The notes: generated from the sequence alone by a model not told the origin. A stretch of 64,000 nt of DNA from Modicisalibacter tunisiensis (GCF_020148005.1 NZ_JAGXFD010000001.1:1732556-1796555), one strand, 5' to 3'. Shown: positions 8,170-18,454, counted from the stretch's first letter. Translations and numbers: made by a program.

Positions 8170-8954
8170 GGCGTCTCCTCGGCAATGCCGCGAGAGGCCG
8201 ACGGGGCGGCCTCGGACCAGTGGTAGCCGTCGCCCGGCGCATGCGCCGACCAGCCGAAGCGCGTGAACAGCCGCTGCATGTCCGGTTCGAGCGCGCCGCG
8301 CAGACACAGGGTGGCCTCGGCTCGCGGATGCCGGACATGCAGCTCGACGGCGGCCAGCAGCAGGCGCGGGCAGTCCAGCCGCTCGCGGAAGAAGCGGTTG
8401 TGCACGCCCTTGCCGTGCTTGGCGTCGCCGATGATCGGGTAGCCGCGCCGCGACAGATGACGGCGAATCTGGTGGCGACGTCCGGTCAGCGGCCGCGCCT
8501 CCATCAGTGAATAGCGCGTGGTCGGGTAGCGGTCGACGCTCACCGGCAGTTCCACGCTGTCGAGCCGGCACACCTCGGTGAGCGCCGGCTGGGCGGGCAT
8601 CTCGGCCTTGGGGCGCGGCCCGTCCTCGTCGCGCAGCGGGCCGTCGAGGCGGTCCCGTTCGGGGCCGACACCGCGCACCACCGCCAGGTAGCGCTTGTGC
8701 ACCCGGTGCGCGGCGAAGGCCTCGCCGAGCTCCCGCGCCGTGTCGGCGTCCAGGGCGAACAGCAGCACGCCGGAGGTCGGCCGGTCCAGGCGGTGCACCG
8801 GGTAGACGCGCTGGCAAAGCTGATCGCGCAGCAGCTGCAGGGCGAAGCGCGACTCGCCCCGCGCCAGGGCGGTGCGATGCACCAGCAGGCCCGGGGGCTT
8901 GCGCACGGCGACCAGATGGTCGTCCCGGTAGAGGATCGGCAGCGGCTCGTTCAT
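8166..8954 (-). CDS. truC: tRNA pseudouridine(65) synthase TruC
   Basis: A RluA-family pseudouridine synthase of 262 residues, the length of E. coli TruC (about 260), predicted to modify U65 in tRNA. The catalytic aspartate lies in VHRLDRPTSGVLLF (D57). The substrate-site motifs RYSLMEARPLTGRRHQIRRH and GDAKHGKG are present. The start MNEPLPILYRDD was chosen by homology; the longer frame reads through intergenic repeat B. RluA paralogues acting on rRNA are the alternative, but HGKGVHNRFFRE is TruC-like. It is coupled to tcdA, giving a small tRNA-modification operon. Confidence 0.88.
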   Translation of the reverse strand: MNEPLPILYRDDHLVAVRKPPGLLVHRTALARGESRFALQLLRDQLCQRVYPVHRLDRPTSGVLLFALDADTARELGEAFAAHRVHKRYLAVVRGVGPERDRLDGPLRDEDGPRPKAEMPAQPALTEVCRLDSVELPVSVDRYPTTRYSLMEARPLTGRRHQIRRHLSRRGYPIIGDAKHGKGVHNRFFRERLDCPRLLLAAVELHVRHPRAEATLCLRGALEPDMQRLFTRFGWSAHAPGDGYHWSEAAPSASRGIAEETP

Positions 8955-9066
8955 CGCGGCAAGACGTGTCGTGTGGCAGAAGGGCGGGCATTGTCGCCGT
9001 TCGTGGCGGTGGCTGTCACCCTTCTTGCGGGGCGGCGTAGACGGCTGACTCGCTCGCGGCTGGTGC

Positions 9067-9174
9067 CGACGACAAGTCTTCGAGGGGGGCGCTGTGGACC
9101 CTTCCCTGGGCGCTACCTCGGCCATCCCCGGGCCGAGGACCCCCTCTCCGGTCTGTCCCCGGCGCCTCTCGCGA
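9067..9174 (+). repeat. Dispersed intergenic palindromic element, copy B
   Basis: The plus-strand copy of the element described at 6979-7079, placed between the divergent truC and cobB-like genes. The hairpin arms are CCTCGGCC (9117-9124) and GGCCGAGG (9132-9139). GAGGGGG before the core can pair with CCCCCTC after it. The spurious reading frames crossing it were left out. Confidence 0.8.
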
Positions 9175-9250
9175 CAGTGCTGCAGGCCGGGACCTATGAA
9201 GGCGGGCGGCGATGGTATAGTCAAGGGCCGAGATCGACGCGGAGCCCGCC

Positions 9251-9973
9251 ATGAGCCAGCCCGATTCCCGCCGCCTGGTGGTCCTCACCGGGGCCGGCAT
9301 CAGCGCCGAGAGCGGCCTGAAGACCTTTCGCGACGGCGACGGCCTGTGGGAGAACCATCGCATCGAGGACGTCGCCACGCCGGAGGCCTGGGCGCGCGAT
9401 CCCGAGCGCGTGCTGCGCTTCTACGACGAGCGCCGCGAGCAGGTGCGCCGCGCCCGCCCCAACCCGGCGCATCAGGCCCTGGCGCGCCTCGAGCGGGCGG
9501 GCTTCGCGGTGCGGATCATCACCCAGAACATCGACGACCTGCATGAGCGGGCCGGCTCCTCGGACGTGCTTCACCTGCACGGCGAGATCCTCAAGGCGCG
9601 CTCCAGCGTCGACCCGCGCCTGCTCTATCCGCTGGCCCGCGGCGGCATCCGCCCGGGTGACCTGTGCGACAAGGGCAGCCAGCTGCGCCCGCATGTGGTG
9701 TGGTTCGGCGAGGCGGTGCCGGCCTATGGTCCGGCCTGCGACAGCGTCGCCGAGGCCGACCTGCTGCTGGTGGTGGGCACCTCGCTGACGGTGATGCCGG
9801 CGGCGATGCTGCTCGATGCCGCCCCCGTCGAGTGCCCCTGCCTGCTGGTCGATCCCCGGGCCAGCGAGGTCTCGCCGCGCTGGGTCACCGCCTTCGACGA
9901 GCTGGCGAGCCGTGGTGTGCCACGACTGGTCGAGCAGTGGCTGGCGGCGGGGCGGCTGCTCGCGCCGTCGTGA
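9251..9973 (+). CDS. Sir2-family NAD-dependent protein deacylase (CobB-like)
   Basis: A 240-residue sirtuin that removes acetyl or succinyl groups from lysines using NAD+. The NAD-binding motif GAGISAESGLKTF starts at residue 14. TQNIDDLHERAG follows at 91-102, and the catalytic H110 lies in HLHGEILKAR. Y58 and R61 form the YxxR pair of class III (CobB/SIRT5-type) desuccinylases. Unusually, the zinc-binding cysteines found in E. coli CobB are absent: only C139 lies in that segment. GGAG precedes the ATG. Confidence 0.9.
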   Translation: MSQPDSRRLVVLTGAGISAESGLKTFRDGDGLWENHRIEDVATPEAWARDPERVLRFYDERREQVRRARPNPAHQALARLERAGFAVRIITQNIDDLHERAGSSDVLHLHGEILKARSSVDPRLLYPLARGGIRPGDLCDKGSQLRPHVVWFGEAVPAYGPACDSVAEADLLLVVGTSLTVMPAAMLLDAAPVECPCLLVDPRASEVSPRWVTAFDELASRGVPRLVEQWLAAGRLLAPS

Positions 9974-10027
9974 TGCCCGCCCTGCCGGGGCGGGACGCCA
10001 TCGATTGACGGGCTACCGGGCCGGGCA

Positions 10028-10036
10028 TGCTAGAAT
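10028..10036 (+). promoter_or_regulatory. Extended -10 promoter of the DTW gene
   Basis: TGCTAGAAT ends 33 bases before the ATG at 10070. TTGACG lies upstream at 10005, but with a 20-nt spacer, so the extended -10 is the more convincing element. Confidence 0.5.
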
Positions 10037-10069
10037 GCCCGGCCCTGTCGTTGATGGCCTGTCCTGCCC

Positions 10070-10834
10070 ATGAAAGATGATTCCGACGCTCCGATCGCCG
10101 AGCGGGCGCCCGCGCCGGACGTGGCGTCCGATGCGCAGGCCGACCCGCCGCGCAAGCCCTTCAAGGCCCGCGGCAGCTTCGTCGAGCGCTGCGAGGAGTG
10201 CCGCCTGCCGGTGCTCAACTGCCTGTGTCCCTACTGCGTCACCGCCGAGAGCACCACGCGCGTGTGGCTGCTGACCCACCCGCTGGAGCATTACAAGCCC
10301 ACCAACACCGGGCGGCTGATCGGCGACGTGCTGGCCGACACCGAGGTCTTCACCTGGCGGCGCACCGAGCCGGACGAGCGTCTGCTGGCGCTGCTCGACG
10401 ACCCGCGCTTCGCGCCCTTCGTGGTGTTTCCCGACGACCAGCCGGACTACGCCGATCGCGTGGTGGGGCCGGAGGCCGTGCACGAGGCGCGCGACGACGG
10501 GCGCATACCGGTTCTGATCCTGCTCGACGGCACCTGGCGCCAGGCGCGGCGGATCTTCCGCAAGAGTCCGTATCTCGACACCCTGCCGGTGCTGCCGCTG
10601 CACACCTCCCGACACACGCGGTATCACCTGCGCAAGCCGGCTTCGGCCGCGCATCTGTGCACCGCCGAGGTCGCCGCCGAACTGCTGCGCCAGGTCGGCG
10701 ATGCCACGGCGGCGGACGTGCTCGACGACTATTTCGATGTCTTCAACGACAGCTACGCTTCCAGCCGGCGCCACAGCAAGCTGGAGGCACCGACCCCGGC
10801 GATGAAGCGGCTGCTGGCGCGTCGCTCGGTGTAG
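10070..10834 (+). CDS. tapT: DTW-domain tRNA aminocarboxypropyltransferase (TapT-like)
   Basis: A 254-residue DTW-domain protein of the family that adds an aminocarboxypropyl group from SAM to uridine (acp3U47) in tRNA. A cysteine-rich N-terminal motif CEECRLPVLNCLCPYC lies at about residues 41-56. The name-giving DGTWRQARRIF lies at about 151-161, and YHLRKP follows. The C-terminus carries FNDSYASSRRHSKL. E. coli TapT (YfiP) is slightly shorter; the first 30 residues here are a variable acidic leader. TapT versus a paralogous DTW enzyme is not settled from sequence alone. Confidence 0.82.
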   Translation: MKDDSDAPIAERAPAPDVASDAQADPPRKPFKARGSFVERCEECRLPVLNCLCPYCVTAESTTRVWLLTHPLEHYKPTNTGRLIGDVLADTEVFTWRRTEPDERLLALLDDPRFAPFVVFPDDQPDYADRVVGPEAVHEARDDGRIPVLILLDGTWRQARRIFRKSPYLDTLPVLPLHTSRHTRYHLRKPASAAHLCTAEVAAELLRQVGDATAADVLDDYFDVFNDSYASSRRHSKLEAPTPAMKRLLARRSV

Positions 10835-10838
10835 TCGG

Positions 10839-12059
10839 TCAGAGCAGCTGGTCGGCGATGCGCAGTCCGGCGATCCAGGTGCCGGCGGCGGAGCCGAGGG
10901 TGGCGAGCAGAAAGACCAGCAGGGTGCGCGAGACGCGGTTGCGCCACCAGCCCTTCACCGAACTGACGTCGCGGCGCAGGCGCGAGAAATCGCGCACCTT
11001 GGGCTTGCGCAGGGCCAGCTCGACGCCGGCGGCGACGAAGCCGGCGCCGATGGTGGGGTTGAGCGAGGTCAGCGGCGCGGCGACGAAGGTCGCCAGGATG
11101 GTGAGCGGATGCGCCAGGGCGATCGCCGAGCCCAGCGCCGAGAGCACGCCGTTGATCAAAAACCACTCGGCGATCAGCTGCCAGCCGAGCTGGGTGTCCC
11201 GCGAGAAGCCGATCGCGAAGCCGGCCAGCACCAGCACCGTGACCAGCCAGGGCAGGGCCTTCCACCAGCGCGTCCGCGGCGGCGTGGCCTCCAGTTCGGC
11301 GCGCTCGGCGCCGGGATCCTCGGGCAGCGGTTGCGAAAGATGTTCGGCGAGCCCCTTGAGATGGCCGGCGCCGATCACCACCAGCACGTGGCGATGAGGC
11401 GGGTCGCGGCGCTCCTCGGCCAGGCGCAGGGCCATGTAGCGGTCGCGTTCGCGAATCAGCGGCTCGTAGAGGGTCTCGGAGCGCTCGGCGAACTCGGCGA
11501 AGGTGGATTCCAGCACGTCGCCCTGCTTGAGCCGCTCGATGTCCTCGCTGGACACCGTGTCGCGGGAGAACAGGCTGCCCACCAGGCCGCCGATCAGGCC
11601 GGCGCGCTGCCACCAGGGCACCCGGGTATAGATGCGCTTGAGGGTCACGCCGATGTCGCGGTCGATGAGCAGCAGCGGCAGGTCGGCACGCCGGCAGGCC
11701 TGGACGGCGGCACGCATCTCGGCGCCGGGTTCGATGCCGGACTGCTCGGCAACGCGCTGCTGGAAGGCGCCCAGTGCCAGGCTGGCGGCGACCATGCCGG
11801 CCTTGCCCTGGCGGAAGATCTGGAACAGGTCCTGATCGTCCATGCTCCTGGGCTGGGTGAGGTTCTGGTGGCGCGAGGGGCACAGTTCGACGGCCACGGC
11901 GTCGAACTCGCCGGAGTCGATCAGCTCGCGAACCTCGTCGGCGCTGGCGCGCGAGACGTGGGCGGTGCCCAGCAGGGTGTAGCGGGTGTCGCCGGCGTCG
12001 ATCACCTGGCGCGGGCCGCGGGTGGTGTCCGGCGAGGCGATGTCCTGGGTGTCGGTCAT
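10839..12059 (-). CDS. TraB/PrgY family membrane protein
   Basis: A 406-residue TraB/PrgY-family protein. The N-terminal domain, distantly related to TIKI/erythromycin-esterase-like proteases, has LLGTAHVSRASADEV, AVELCPSRH and VVIGAGHLKG, the conserved Glu/His positions of the family. Several hydrophobic helices occupy about residues 270-400. PrgY in Enterococcus limits pheromone signalling, but the role in proteobacteria is unknown. It lies downstream of trkH after 144 bases, reading the same way. Confidence 0.82.
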   Translation of the reverse strand: MTDTQDIASPDTTRGPRQVIDAGDTRYTLLGTAHVSRASADEVRELIDSGEFDAVAVELCPSRHQNLTQPRSMDDQDLFQIFRQGKAGMVAASLALGAFQQRVAEQSGIEPGAEMRAAVQACRRADLPLLLIDRDIGVTLKRIYTRVPWWQRAGLIGGLVGSLFSRDTVSSEDIERLKQGDVLESTFAEFAERSETLYEPLIRERDRYMALRLAEERRDPPHRHVLVVIGAGHLKGLAEHLSQPLPEDPGAERAELEATPPRTRWWKALPWLVTVLVLAGFAIGFSRDTQLGWQLIAEWFLINGVLSALGSAIALAHPLTILATFVAAPLTSLNPTIGAGFVAAGVELALRKPKVRDFSRLRRDVSSVKGWWRNRVSRTLLVFLLATLGSAAGTWIAGLRIADQLL

Positions 12060-12203
12060 GAGGGCTCGCTGTTTCAGGCAGAAACTCGATTATCCACGCC
12101 ATGGCCGGGGGGGCAAACGCCAGCGGTGATTGAACTGTAAATGAGTATTTTGAGCCGATTTTTAACGCCGTATTGCCGAGCGCAGGCAGTTTTCGTATAA
12201 AGC

Positions 12204-13652
12204 CTAGCGTCGCCAGAAGGCGGGCGTGAATAACACCAGCACCGTGAAGATCTCCAGACGCCCCAGCACCATCGCCACCACCAGGATCCACTTGGCCAGT
12301 GCCGGGATCTCGCCGAAGTCGGTGGCCACCTCACCGAGCCCCGGCCCCAGGTTGTTGAGTGCCGAGCCCACCGCGGACCAGGCGGTGACCTGATCGAGCC
12401 CGGTGGCCAGCAGGCCGATCAGCATCAGGAAGAACAGCAGCACGTAGACCGCGAAGAAGCCCCACACCGCCTGGGCGACGCCGTCGGTCACCCGTATCTT
12501 GCCGACCTTGATGGCGATCACCGCGGTGGGATGGATCAGACGGGTCACCTCGCGCATACCCTGCTTGAAGATCAGCAGGATGCGGATCACCTTCATGCCG
12601 CCGCCGGCCGAGCCCGAGCAGGCGCCGACGAAGGCGGCGACGAACAGCATGAAGGGCAGGGCGCCCGGCCACAGCGAGAAGTCGGCGACCCCGAAGCCGG
12701 TGGTGGTGGCCACCGAGACCGCCTCGAACAGCCCGTGACGCAGCGCCTTCCACTGTGTGTAGTTGGGGTCGGCGAGCAGGGTGGCGATGCTGAGCAGGCT
12801 CAACAGCGCCAGGAAGCTCACGAAGAAGCGAAACTCCGGATCGTGCAGGTAGTGGCTCAGGCGCTTCTCGCGCCAGACCGCGAAGTGCAGCCCGAAGCTG
12901 GCCGAGGAAATCACCATGAAGACCACGCAGATCTGCTCGATGGTCGGGCTGTCGAAGTAGCCGATGCTGGCGTCATGGGTCGAGAAGCCGCCGATCGCCA
13001 CCGTCGAGAAGCTGTGGCCCAGGGCATCGAACCAGTTCATGCCGGCCAGCCAGTAGGCCAGCCCGCAGATAATGGTCAGCGCCGCATAGATGTACCACAG
13101 CGCCTTGGCGGTCTCGGTGATGCGCGGGGTAAGCTTGGAGTCCTTGAGCGGGCCGGGAATCTCGGTGCGGTAGAGCTGCATGCCGCCGATGCCCAGCGTC
13201 GGCAGGATGGCCACCGCCAGCACCACGATGCCCATGCCGCCCAGCCACTGCAGCTGCTGGCGGTAGTAGCGGATGCCCTCCGGCAGCAGGTCGATGCCGG
13301 TGAGCACGGTGGCGCCGGTGGTGGTCAGCCCGGAGAAGGACTCGAACACCGCATCGGTCCAGGACAGCGAGGGGGCGCTGGACAGCATCAGCGGCAACGA
13401 GCCGAACAGGCCCAGCACGCTCCAGAACAGCACGGTGATCAGGAAGCCGTCGCGGGTGCGCAGCTCCTTGTGGGCGCGGCGGTTGGGCCAGTAGACCAGC
13501 GCGCCGGTGCCGGCGGTGATCACCATGGCGATGGCGAAGGCATGCCAGTCGCCGTCGGCGAACAGCCAGGAGATCAGGATCGGCGGCACCAGGGTCAGGC
13601 TGAACAGCATCAGCAGCAGACCCAGGATACGCAGGGCGACGCGCGGACTCAT
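12204..13652 (-). CDS. trkH: Trk potassium uptake membrane subunit TrkH
   Basis: A 482-residue inner-membrane K+ channel subunit of the SKT superfamily with four M1-P-M2-type repeats. The selectivity-loop sequences TTTGATVLTG, AIGGFSTHDAS, TTTGFGVADFS and NNLGPGLG are visible in order. It works with the cytosolic TrkA ring encoded just upstream (46 bases). In a moderately halophilic organism K+ uptake is central to osmotic adaptation; that context is inferred. Confidence 0.94.
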   Translation of the reverse strand: MSPRVALRILGLLLMLFSLTLVPPILISWLFADGDWHAFAIAMVITAGTGALVYWPNRRAHKELRTRDGFLITVLFWSVLGLFGSLPLMLSSAPSLSWTDAVFESFSGLTTTGATVLTGIDLLPEGIRYYRQQLQWLGGMGIVVLAVAILPTLGIGGMQLYRTEIPGPLKDSKLTPRITETAKALWYIYAALTIICGLAYWLAGMNWFDALGHSFSTVAIGGFSTHDASIGYFDSPTIEQICVVFMVISSASFGLHFAVWREKRLSHYLHDPEFRFFVSFLALLSLLSIATLLADPNYTQWKALRHGLFEAVSVATTTGFGVADFSLWPGALPFMLFVAAFVGACSGSAGGGMKVIRILLIFKQGMREVTRLIHPTAVIAIKVGKIRVTDGVAQAVWGFFAVYVLLFFLMLIGLLATGLDQVTAWSAVGSALNNLGPGLGEVATDFGEIPALAKWILVVAMVLGRLEIFTVLVLFTPAFWRR

Positions 13653-13698
13653 GACGGCGTTCCGTCTGGGTGAGGCATGACGAGTGACGGCGTCCGGG

Positions 13699-15072
13699 TC
13701 AGAAGAAGGTCAGGCCGACCTGGAACAGGCGCTCGACGTCGCGGATGCGGCGCTTGTCGATGACGAACAGGATGACGTGATCGCCGGACTCGACCACCAC
13801 GTCGTCGTGGGCGATCAGCACTTCCTTGCCGCGCACCACGGCGCCGATGGTGGTGCCTGCCGGCAGGTCGATCTCGTCGATCGCCCGGCCCACCACCCGG
13901 GAGGAGCGCGAGTCGCCGTGGGCGATCGCCTCGATGGCCTCGGCCGCGCCGCGGCGCAGCGAGTGGACATTGACGATGTCGCCGCGGCGTACATGGGTGA
14001 GAAGACCACCGATGGTCGCCTGCTGCGGCGAGATGGCGATGTCGATCTCGCCGCCCTGGACCAGGTCGACGTAGGCGGCGTTGTTGATCAGCGTCAGCAC
14101 CTTCTTGGCGCCGAGTCGCTTGGCCAGCATCGACGACATGATGTTGACCTCGTCGTCGTTGGTCAGCGCGCAGAAGATGTCGCAGTCCTCGATGTTCTCC
14201 TCGATCAGCAGCCGCTTGCTGGTCGCGCTGCCGTGCAGCACCACGGTGCGGTCGAGACGTTCGGAGAGCACGGTGCAGCGGTCCAGGTCGTGCTCGATGA
14301 TCTTGACCTGGTGGCTGTGCTCGAGCTGCTCGGCCAGACGCTGGCCGATGTTGCCGCCGCCGGCGATCAGCACCCGGCGGAAGTCGCGTTCGACCTTGCG
14401 CAGCTCGCTCATCACCGCACGGATGTCCTTGCGCGCGGCGATGAAGAACACCTCGTCGTCGGCCTCGATCACCGTGTCGCCGCGCGGGATGATCGCCCGG
14501 TTGCGGCGGTAGATCGCCGCCACGCGGGTGTCGACGTTGGGCATGTGACGGCGCAGAAAGCCCAGCTCCTGACCCACCAGCGGCCCCCCGTAGTAGGCCT
14601 TCACCGCCACCAGCTGGACCAGCCCGCCGGCGAACTCCAGCACCTGCAGCGCCCCGGGGTAGACGATCAGCCGGCGGATGTGGTCGGTGACCACCTGCTC
14701 GGGGCTGATCAGCACGTCCACCGGCACCGCGTCGTGGGAGAACAGCCCCTTGCGCGTCAGGTAGGCGGCGGCGCGCACCCGGGCGATCTTGGTCGGGGTA
14801 CGGAACAGGGTGTGCGCCACCTGGCAGGCGACCATGTTGACCTCGTCGGAGTTGGTCACCGCGATCAGCATGTCGGCGTCCTCGCCACCGGCCTGGCGCA
14901 GCACCATCGGATACGAGGCGGGCCCGGTGACGGTGCGGATATCGAGGCGGTTGTGCAGTTCGCGCAGCCGCTCGGTATCGGTATCCACTACCGTGATGTC
15001 GTTCTCTTCGTGGGCCAGATGTTCGGCCAGTGTGCCGCCGACCTGGCCGGCGCCCAGTATGATGATCTTCAT
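13699..15072 (-). CDS. trkA: Trk potassium transporter regulatory subunit TrkA
   Basis: A 457-residue cytosolic NAD(H)-binding regulator that gates TrkH. It holds two tandem RCK units: the first Rossmann motif is [16 protein letters not shown] at residues 3-18 and the second is [14 protein letters not shown] near residue 235. Each is followed by a TrkA-C domain. The ATG at 15072 gives MKIIILGAG as in homologues; an upstream in-frame ATG adds ten residues without support. The order rsmB-trkA-trkH is conserved in gammaproteobacteria. Confidence 0.95.
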   Translation of the reverse strand: MKIIILGAGQVGGTLAEHLAHEENDITVVDTDTERLRELHNRLDIRTVTGPASYPMVLRQAGGEDADMLIAVTNSDEVNMVACQVAHTLFRTPTKIARVRAAAYLTRKGLFSHDAVPVDVLISPEQVVTDHIRRLIVYPGALQVLEFAGGLVQLVAVKAYYGGPLVGQELGFLRRHMPNVDTRVAAIYRRNRAIIPRGDTVIEADDEVFFIAARKDIRAVMSELRKVERDFRRVLIAGGGNIGQRLAEQLEHSHQVKIIEHDLDRCTVLSERLDRTVVLHGSATSKRLLIEENIEDCDIFCALTNDDEVNIMSSMLAKRLGAKKVLTLINNAAYVDLVQGGEIDIAISPQQATIGGLLTHVRRGDIVNVHSLRRGAAEAIEAIAHGDSRSSRVVGRAIDEIDLPAGTTIGAVVRGKEVLIAHDDVVVESGDHVILFVIDKRRIRDVERLFQVGLTFF

Positions 15073-15237
15073 CGATGTCGAGTCCGCAGGGTTCGATGCC
15101 ATCGCGCGGCCGGGCCGCGAGGCGGTGTATCAGACGCGGGCTAGCATAAACCACCCGGGCCGGGCGGGGACAGGTGTGTCGCGGTTCGGGGCAGGGATTT
15201 CGGCGCCCGGGCCGCCGCGACGGCCCGGGACAGGCGG

Positions 15238-15444
15238 TCAGCTCAGGGTAAAGCCGACCTTGACGGTCACCTGCCAGTGGGCGACGCGGCCGTGCTCGAC
15301 ATGGCCACGGGTGTCGGTGACCTCGAACCAGCGAATGTCGTGAAGCGTCTCGTTGGCCTTGGCCAGGGCCTGCTCGACGGCATCCTCGATGCCCTTGGGC
15401 GAGGAACCGGTCAGTTCGATGTGCTTGTAGACATGCTCGGACAT
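15238..15444 (-). CDS. Dodecin family flavin-binding protein
   Basis: A 68-residue dodecin that forms a dodecameric shell binding flavins, thought to buffer FMN/riboflavin or related cofactors. The family pattern is visible: [20 protein letters not shown] at residues 4-23, the flavin-stacking W39 in [14 protein letters not shown], and the C-terminal strand [19 protein letters not shown] precedes the ATG. It is inserted between rsmB and trkA, where many relatives have no gene. Confidence 0.9.
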   Translation of the reverse strand: MSEHVYKHIELTGSSPKGIEDAVEQALAKANETLHDIRWFEVTDTRGHVEHGRVAHWQVTVKVGFTLS

Positions 15445-15521
15445 GGGCTGCTCCTTGCCGTTGCGAAACGAAGGCCCCGCCGGGGATGTGTCGTTCGGCG
15501 GGACCCTGGTCAGTATAGGCA

Positions 15522-16844
15522 TCAGGTGCCGGGCGTTGTCGACTCCTTGACCAGCCGCGCGTAGAAGAAGCCGTCGTGGCCGCCGGTCTGCGGCAGCAGC
15601 TGGCGGCCGGCACCGGCAACCCGGCCCCAGGCGGCGTTCGGGGTGTCGGCCCGGGCGTTCGGCGTGCGCGCCAGGAAGGCGGCGATCTGCTCGGCGTTCT
15701 CCTCGGGCATCACCGAGCAGGTGGCATAGACCAGGGTGCCGCCCGGGGCCAGTGCCCGCCAGAGGCTGTCGAGCAGCCGCCCCTGCAAGGCGGCCAGTTC
15801 GCGCAGGTCCGAGGGGCGGCGCAGCAGCTTGATGTCCGGATGGCGCCGTATCACCCCGGTGCCCGAGCAGGGCGCGTCGAGCAGGATGGCCTCGTAAGGC
15901 GTGCCGTCCCACCAGTCGAGCGCGCCGGCGTCGGCGGGCTCGAGGCGTGCCGCGAGGCCCAGGCGCTCGAGGGTCGTGCGCACCCGGGCCAGGCGCTGGG
16001 CGTCGACGTCCAGTGCCGTCAGCTCGGCGTCGGCGGTTTCCAGCAGATGGGCCGTCTTGCCGCCGGGCGCGGCGCAGGCATCGAGCACCCGGAAGCGGGC
16101 GTGGCCGGCGAGCGTGGGGGCGAGCAGGTCCGCGGCGAGCTGGGCGGCCTCGTCCTGCACGCTGACCTCGCCCTCGGCGAAGCCGGGCAGGGCGCCGACG
16201 TCGCAGGGTGTCTCGAGGGTGAGCCCCGCGGCGGCATGACGGCACGGTTCGGCGGCGATGCCTGCCTCGGCGAGTCGTGCCAGATAGGCTTCCCGGGTGG
16301 TGCGGCGGGCGTTGACCCGCAGGGTCATCGGCCCCGGCTGGTTGTTGGCCTCGGCGATGGCACGCCAGTCGTCGGGCCAGGCCTGGCGCAGCCGCTTGAG
16401 CAGCCAGGCCGGGTGCAGCAGGGCCACGCCGGGGTCGCGGTCGACCCGCCCCTGCAGGGCGACCGACTCGCGCTGGAAGCGGCGCAGACAGCCGTTGATC
16501 ACGCGTGTCGCCCAGCCCTTGTTCAGCGACCGGGCGGCGCCGGCGGTCTCGCTGACCGCGGCGTGGGGCGGCACGCGCATGTACAGGAGCTGATAGAGCC
16601 CCAGCAGCAGCAGGGCGTGGACATCGTCGTCGCGCTGCTTGAAGGGCTGGCGCAGCAGCTCCCGGGCCAGTGCCTGCAGGCGAGGATGGGCGCGGCACAC
16701 GCCGAAGCACAGCGCCTTGGCGAAGCCGCGATCGCGGGCGGCGATGCCGCTGTCGGCGAGGGCGGCGTCGAGCCCGGCGAGCGAGCCCTGGCCGGCGAGC
16801 ACCGGGGCCAGCTGGCGGGCGGCGAAGGCGCGAACGTCAGCCAT
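15522..16844 (-). CDS. rsmB: 16S rRNA (cytosine(967)-C(5))-methyltransferase RsmB
   Basis: A 440-residue SAM-dependent enzyme that methylates C967 of 16S rRNA. An N-terminal NusB-like RNA-binding domain occupies about residues 1-140. The methyltransferase domain has [17 protein letters not shown] (SAM site), [17 protein letters not shown] and [14 protein letters not shown], which hold the two conserved cysteines. Its start overlaps the fmt stop by 8 bases. It belongs to the def-fmt-rsmB cluster. Confidence 0.95.
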   Translation of the reverse strand: MADVRAFAARQLAPVLAGQGSLAGLDAALADSGIAARDRGFAKALCFGVCRAHPRLQALARELLRQPFKQRDDDVHALLLLGLYQLLYMRVPPHAAVSETAGAARSLNKGWATRVINGCLRRFQRESVALQGRVDRDPGVALLHPAWLLKRLRQAWPDDWRAIAEANNQPGPMTLRVNARRTTREAYLARLAEAGIAAEPCRHAAAGLTLETPCDVGALPGFAEGEVSVQDEAAQLAADLLAPTLAGHARFRVLDACAAPGGKTAHLLETADAELTALDVDAQRLARVRTTLERLGLAARLEPADAGALDWWDGTPYEAILLDAPCSGTGVIRRHPDIKLLRRPSDLRELAALQGRLLDSLWRALAPGGTLVYATCSVMPEENAEQIAAFLARTPNARADTPNAAWGRVAGAGRQLLPQTGGHDGFFYARLVKESTTPGT

Positions 16845-17814
16845 GGATGGTCTCTCCCAGACGCTGCCCGGCGGCGAAGCGCTCGCCGCGGGCGTTGAGC
16901 AGGTCGCGTACCGCCAGCGGCTTGCCGCCGGGCAGCTGGGCCCGGGTCACCCGCAGCACCTCGCGGCCTTCGGGGCCACAGGCGATGCGCAGGGCGTCGG
17001 GGGCGCTCTCCAGCAGGGTGCCGGGGGCGGCGCCGGTGGCCGACGGCGCGGACTCCGACTCGGCCAGCCATAGCCGCAGGGTGTCGCCGTCAAGGCGCGT
17101 CCAGGCCACCGGCCAGGGATTGAAGGCACGCACCCGGGCGGCGAGCTCCGCCGCCGGGCGGGAAAAGTCCAGCGCCGCCTCGGCCTTGGAGAGCTTGGCC
17201 GCGTAGGTCACGCCGCTGTCGGGCTGGGGCGTGGCGGCGAGGCCGTCGCCGGCCAGGGCGTCGAGCGCCTCGGCCAGCGCCTCACCGCCCAGCGTGGCCA
17301 GCCGGTCGTGCAGCTCGCCGCCGGTGGTCGTGGCGGTGATCGGCGTGTGGCGTTCCAGCAGCACGTCGCCGGTATCCAGCCCGGCGTCCATCTGCATGAT
17401 GGCCACGCCGCTCTCGCGATCACCGGCCTCGATGGCGCGCTGGATCGGTGCCGCACCACGCCAGCGCGGCAGCAGCGAGGCGTGGACGTTGAGACAGCCA
17501 AGCCGCGGGATGTCGAGCACCGCCTGGGGCAGCAGCAAGCCGTAGGCCACCACCACCATGATATCCGGGCGGTAGGCGGCGAGTTCGTGCTGGGCGTCTT
17601 CCGCCTTGAGGCTGGCGGGCTGATGCACCGGCAGGCCGTGCTCGAGCGCCAGCGCCTTGACCGGGCTGGGGGTGAGCTTGCGGCCGCGCCCGGCGGGGCG
17701 GTCGGGCTGGGTGTACACGGCGACCACCTCGTGGCGGCCGGCGAGCAGCGCGCGGAGGCTTTCCGCGGCGAAGTCCGGGGTTCCGGCGAAAACGACGCGC
17801 AGGGATCGGGTCAT
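16837..17814 (-). CDS. fmt: Methionyl-tRNA formyltransferase
   Basis: A 325-residue enzyme that formylates initiator Met-tRNA using 10-formyltetrahydrofolate. The N-terminal catalytic domain contains [19 protein letters not shown] (active-site N and H) and [13 protein letters not shown] (active-site D). The C-terminal tRNA-binding domain includes [11 protein letters not shown]. It lies downstream of def (127 bases) and overlaps rsmB. Confidence 0.96.
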   Translation of the reverse strand: MTRSLRVVFAGTPDFAAESLRALLAGRHEVVAVYTQPDRPAGRGRKLTPSPVKALALEHGLPVHQPASLKAEDAQHELAAYRPDIMVVVAYGLLLPQAVLDIPRLGCLNVHASLLPRWRGAAPIQRAIEAGDRESGVAIMQMDAGLDTGDVLLERHTPITATTTGGELHDRLATLGGEALAEALDALAGDGLAATPQPDSGVTYAAKLSKAEAALDFSRPAAELAARVRAFNPWPVAWTRLDGDTLRLWLAESESAPSATGAAPGTLLESAPDALRIACGPEGREVLRVTRAQLPGGKPLAVRDLLNARGERFAAGQRLGETIHG

Positions 17815-17941
17815 CGACAGGGCCTTGCTGACGGGAAAATGAACGATAGCGTAGCGGATGGGGCGGCGAACGAAAAACGCCGGAGCACCTCATGGGCGGC
17901 CCCGGCATCGGTTTCAGTGCCCCTCGGGCAGGGAAGCGTCG

Positions 17942-18454
17942 TCAGGCGGACTGCATCTGCCGGTGACGCTTCTGCATCTTCTTCATCACGCGGTCGCGCT
18001 TGAGCGGCGAGAGGTAGTCGACGAATAGCCGCCCCTCGAGATGGTCGCACTCGTGCTGGATGCAGTGCGCCAGCAGCCCCTCGGCCTCGCGCTCGTAGGG
18101 CTGGCCGTCGCGCCCCAGCGCCTTGAGCCGCACGCGCAGGGCGCGGGGCACCTCGGCGTAGTACTCGGGGATCGACAGGCAGCCTTCCTGCATCGGCTCG
18201 CGCTCGTCGCCGAGCGGCTCGTACTCGGGGTTGATCAGGACCAGCGGTTCGCTGCGGTCCTCGCTGGCATCGATGACGATCACCCGACGATGGACGTCGA
18301 CCTGGGTCGCCGCCAGGCCGATGCCGTGCGCGTCGTACATGGTCTCGAGCATGTCGTCGACCAGGGCGCGGACCTCGTCGTCGACGGTCTCGACCGGCGC
18401 CGCCCGGGTACGCAGGCGTTCGTCGGGGAATTCGAGGATTTCTAGCTTGGCCAT
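17942..18454 (-). CDS. def: Peptide deformylase
   Basis: A 170-residue metallohydrolase that removes the N-formyl group from nascent proteins. All three class I motifs are intact: GIGLAATQ (about residues 45-52), EGCLSIP (91-97) and QHECDHLEG (133-141), which supply the metal-binding Cys and two His and the catalytic Glu. It is divergent from the LysM gene. Upstream at 18483-18495 is a small palindrome GCAACAATGTTGC that may be an operator. Confidence 0.96.
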   Translation of the reverse strand: MAKLEILEFPDERLRTRAAPVETVDDEVRALVDDMLETMYDAHGIGLAATQVDVHRRVIVIDASEDRSEPLVLINPEYEPLGDEREPMQEGCLSIPEYYAEVPRALRVRLKALGRDGQPYEREAEGLLAHCIQHECDHLEGRLFVDYLSPLKRDRVMKKMQKRHRQMQSA

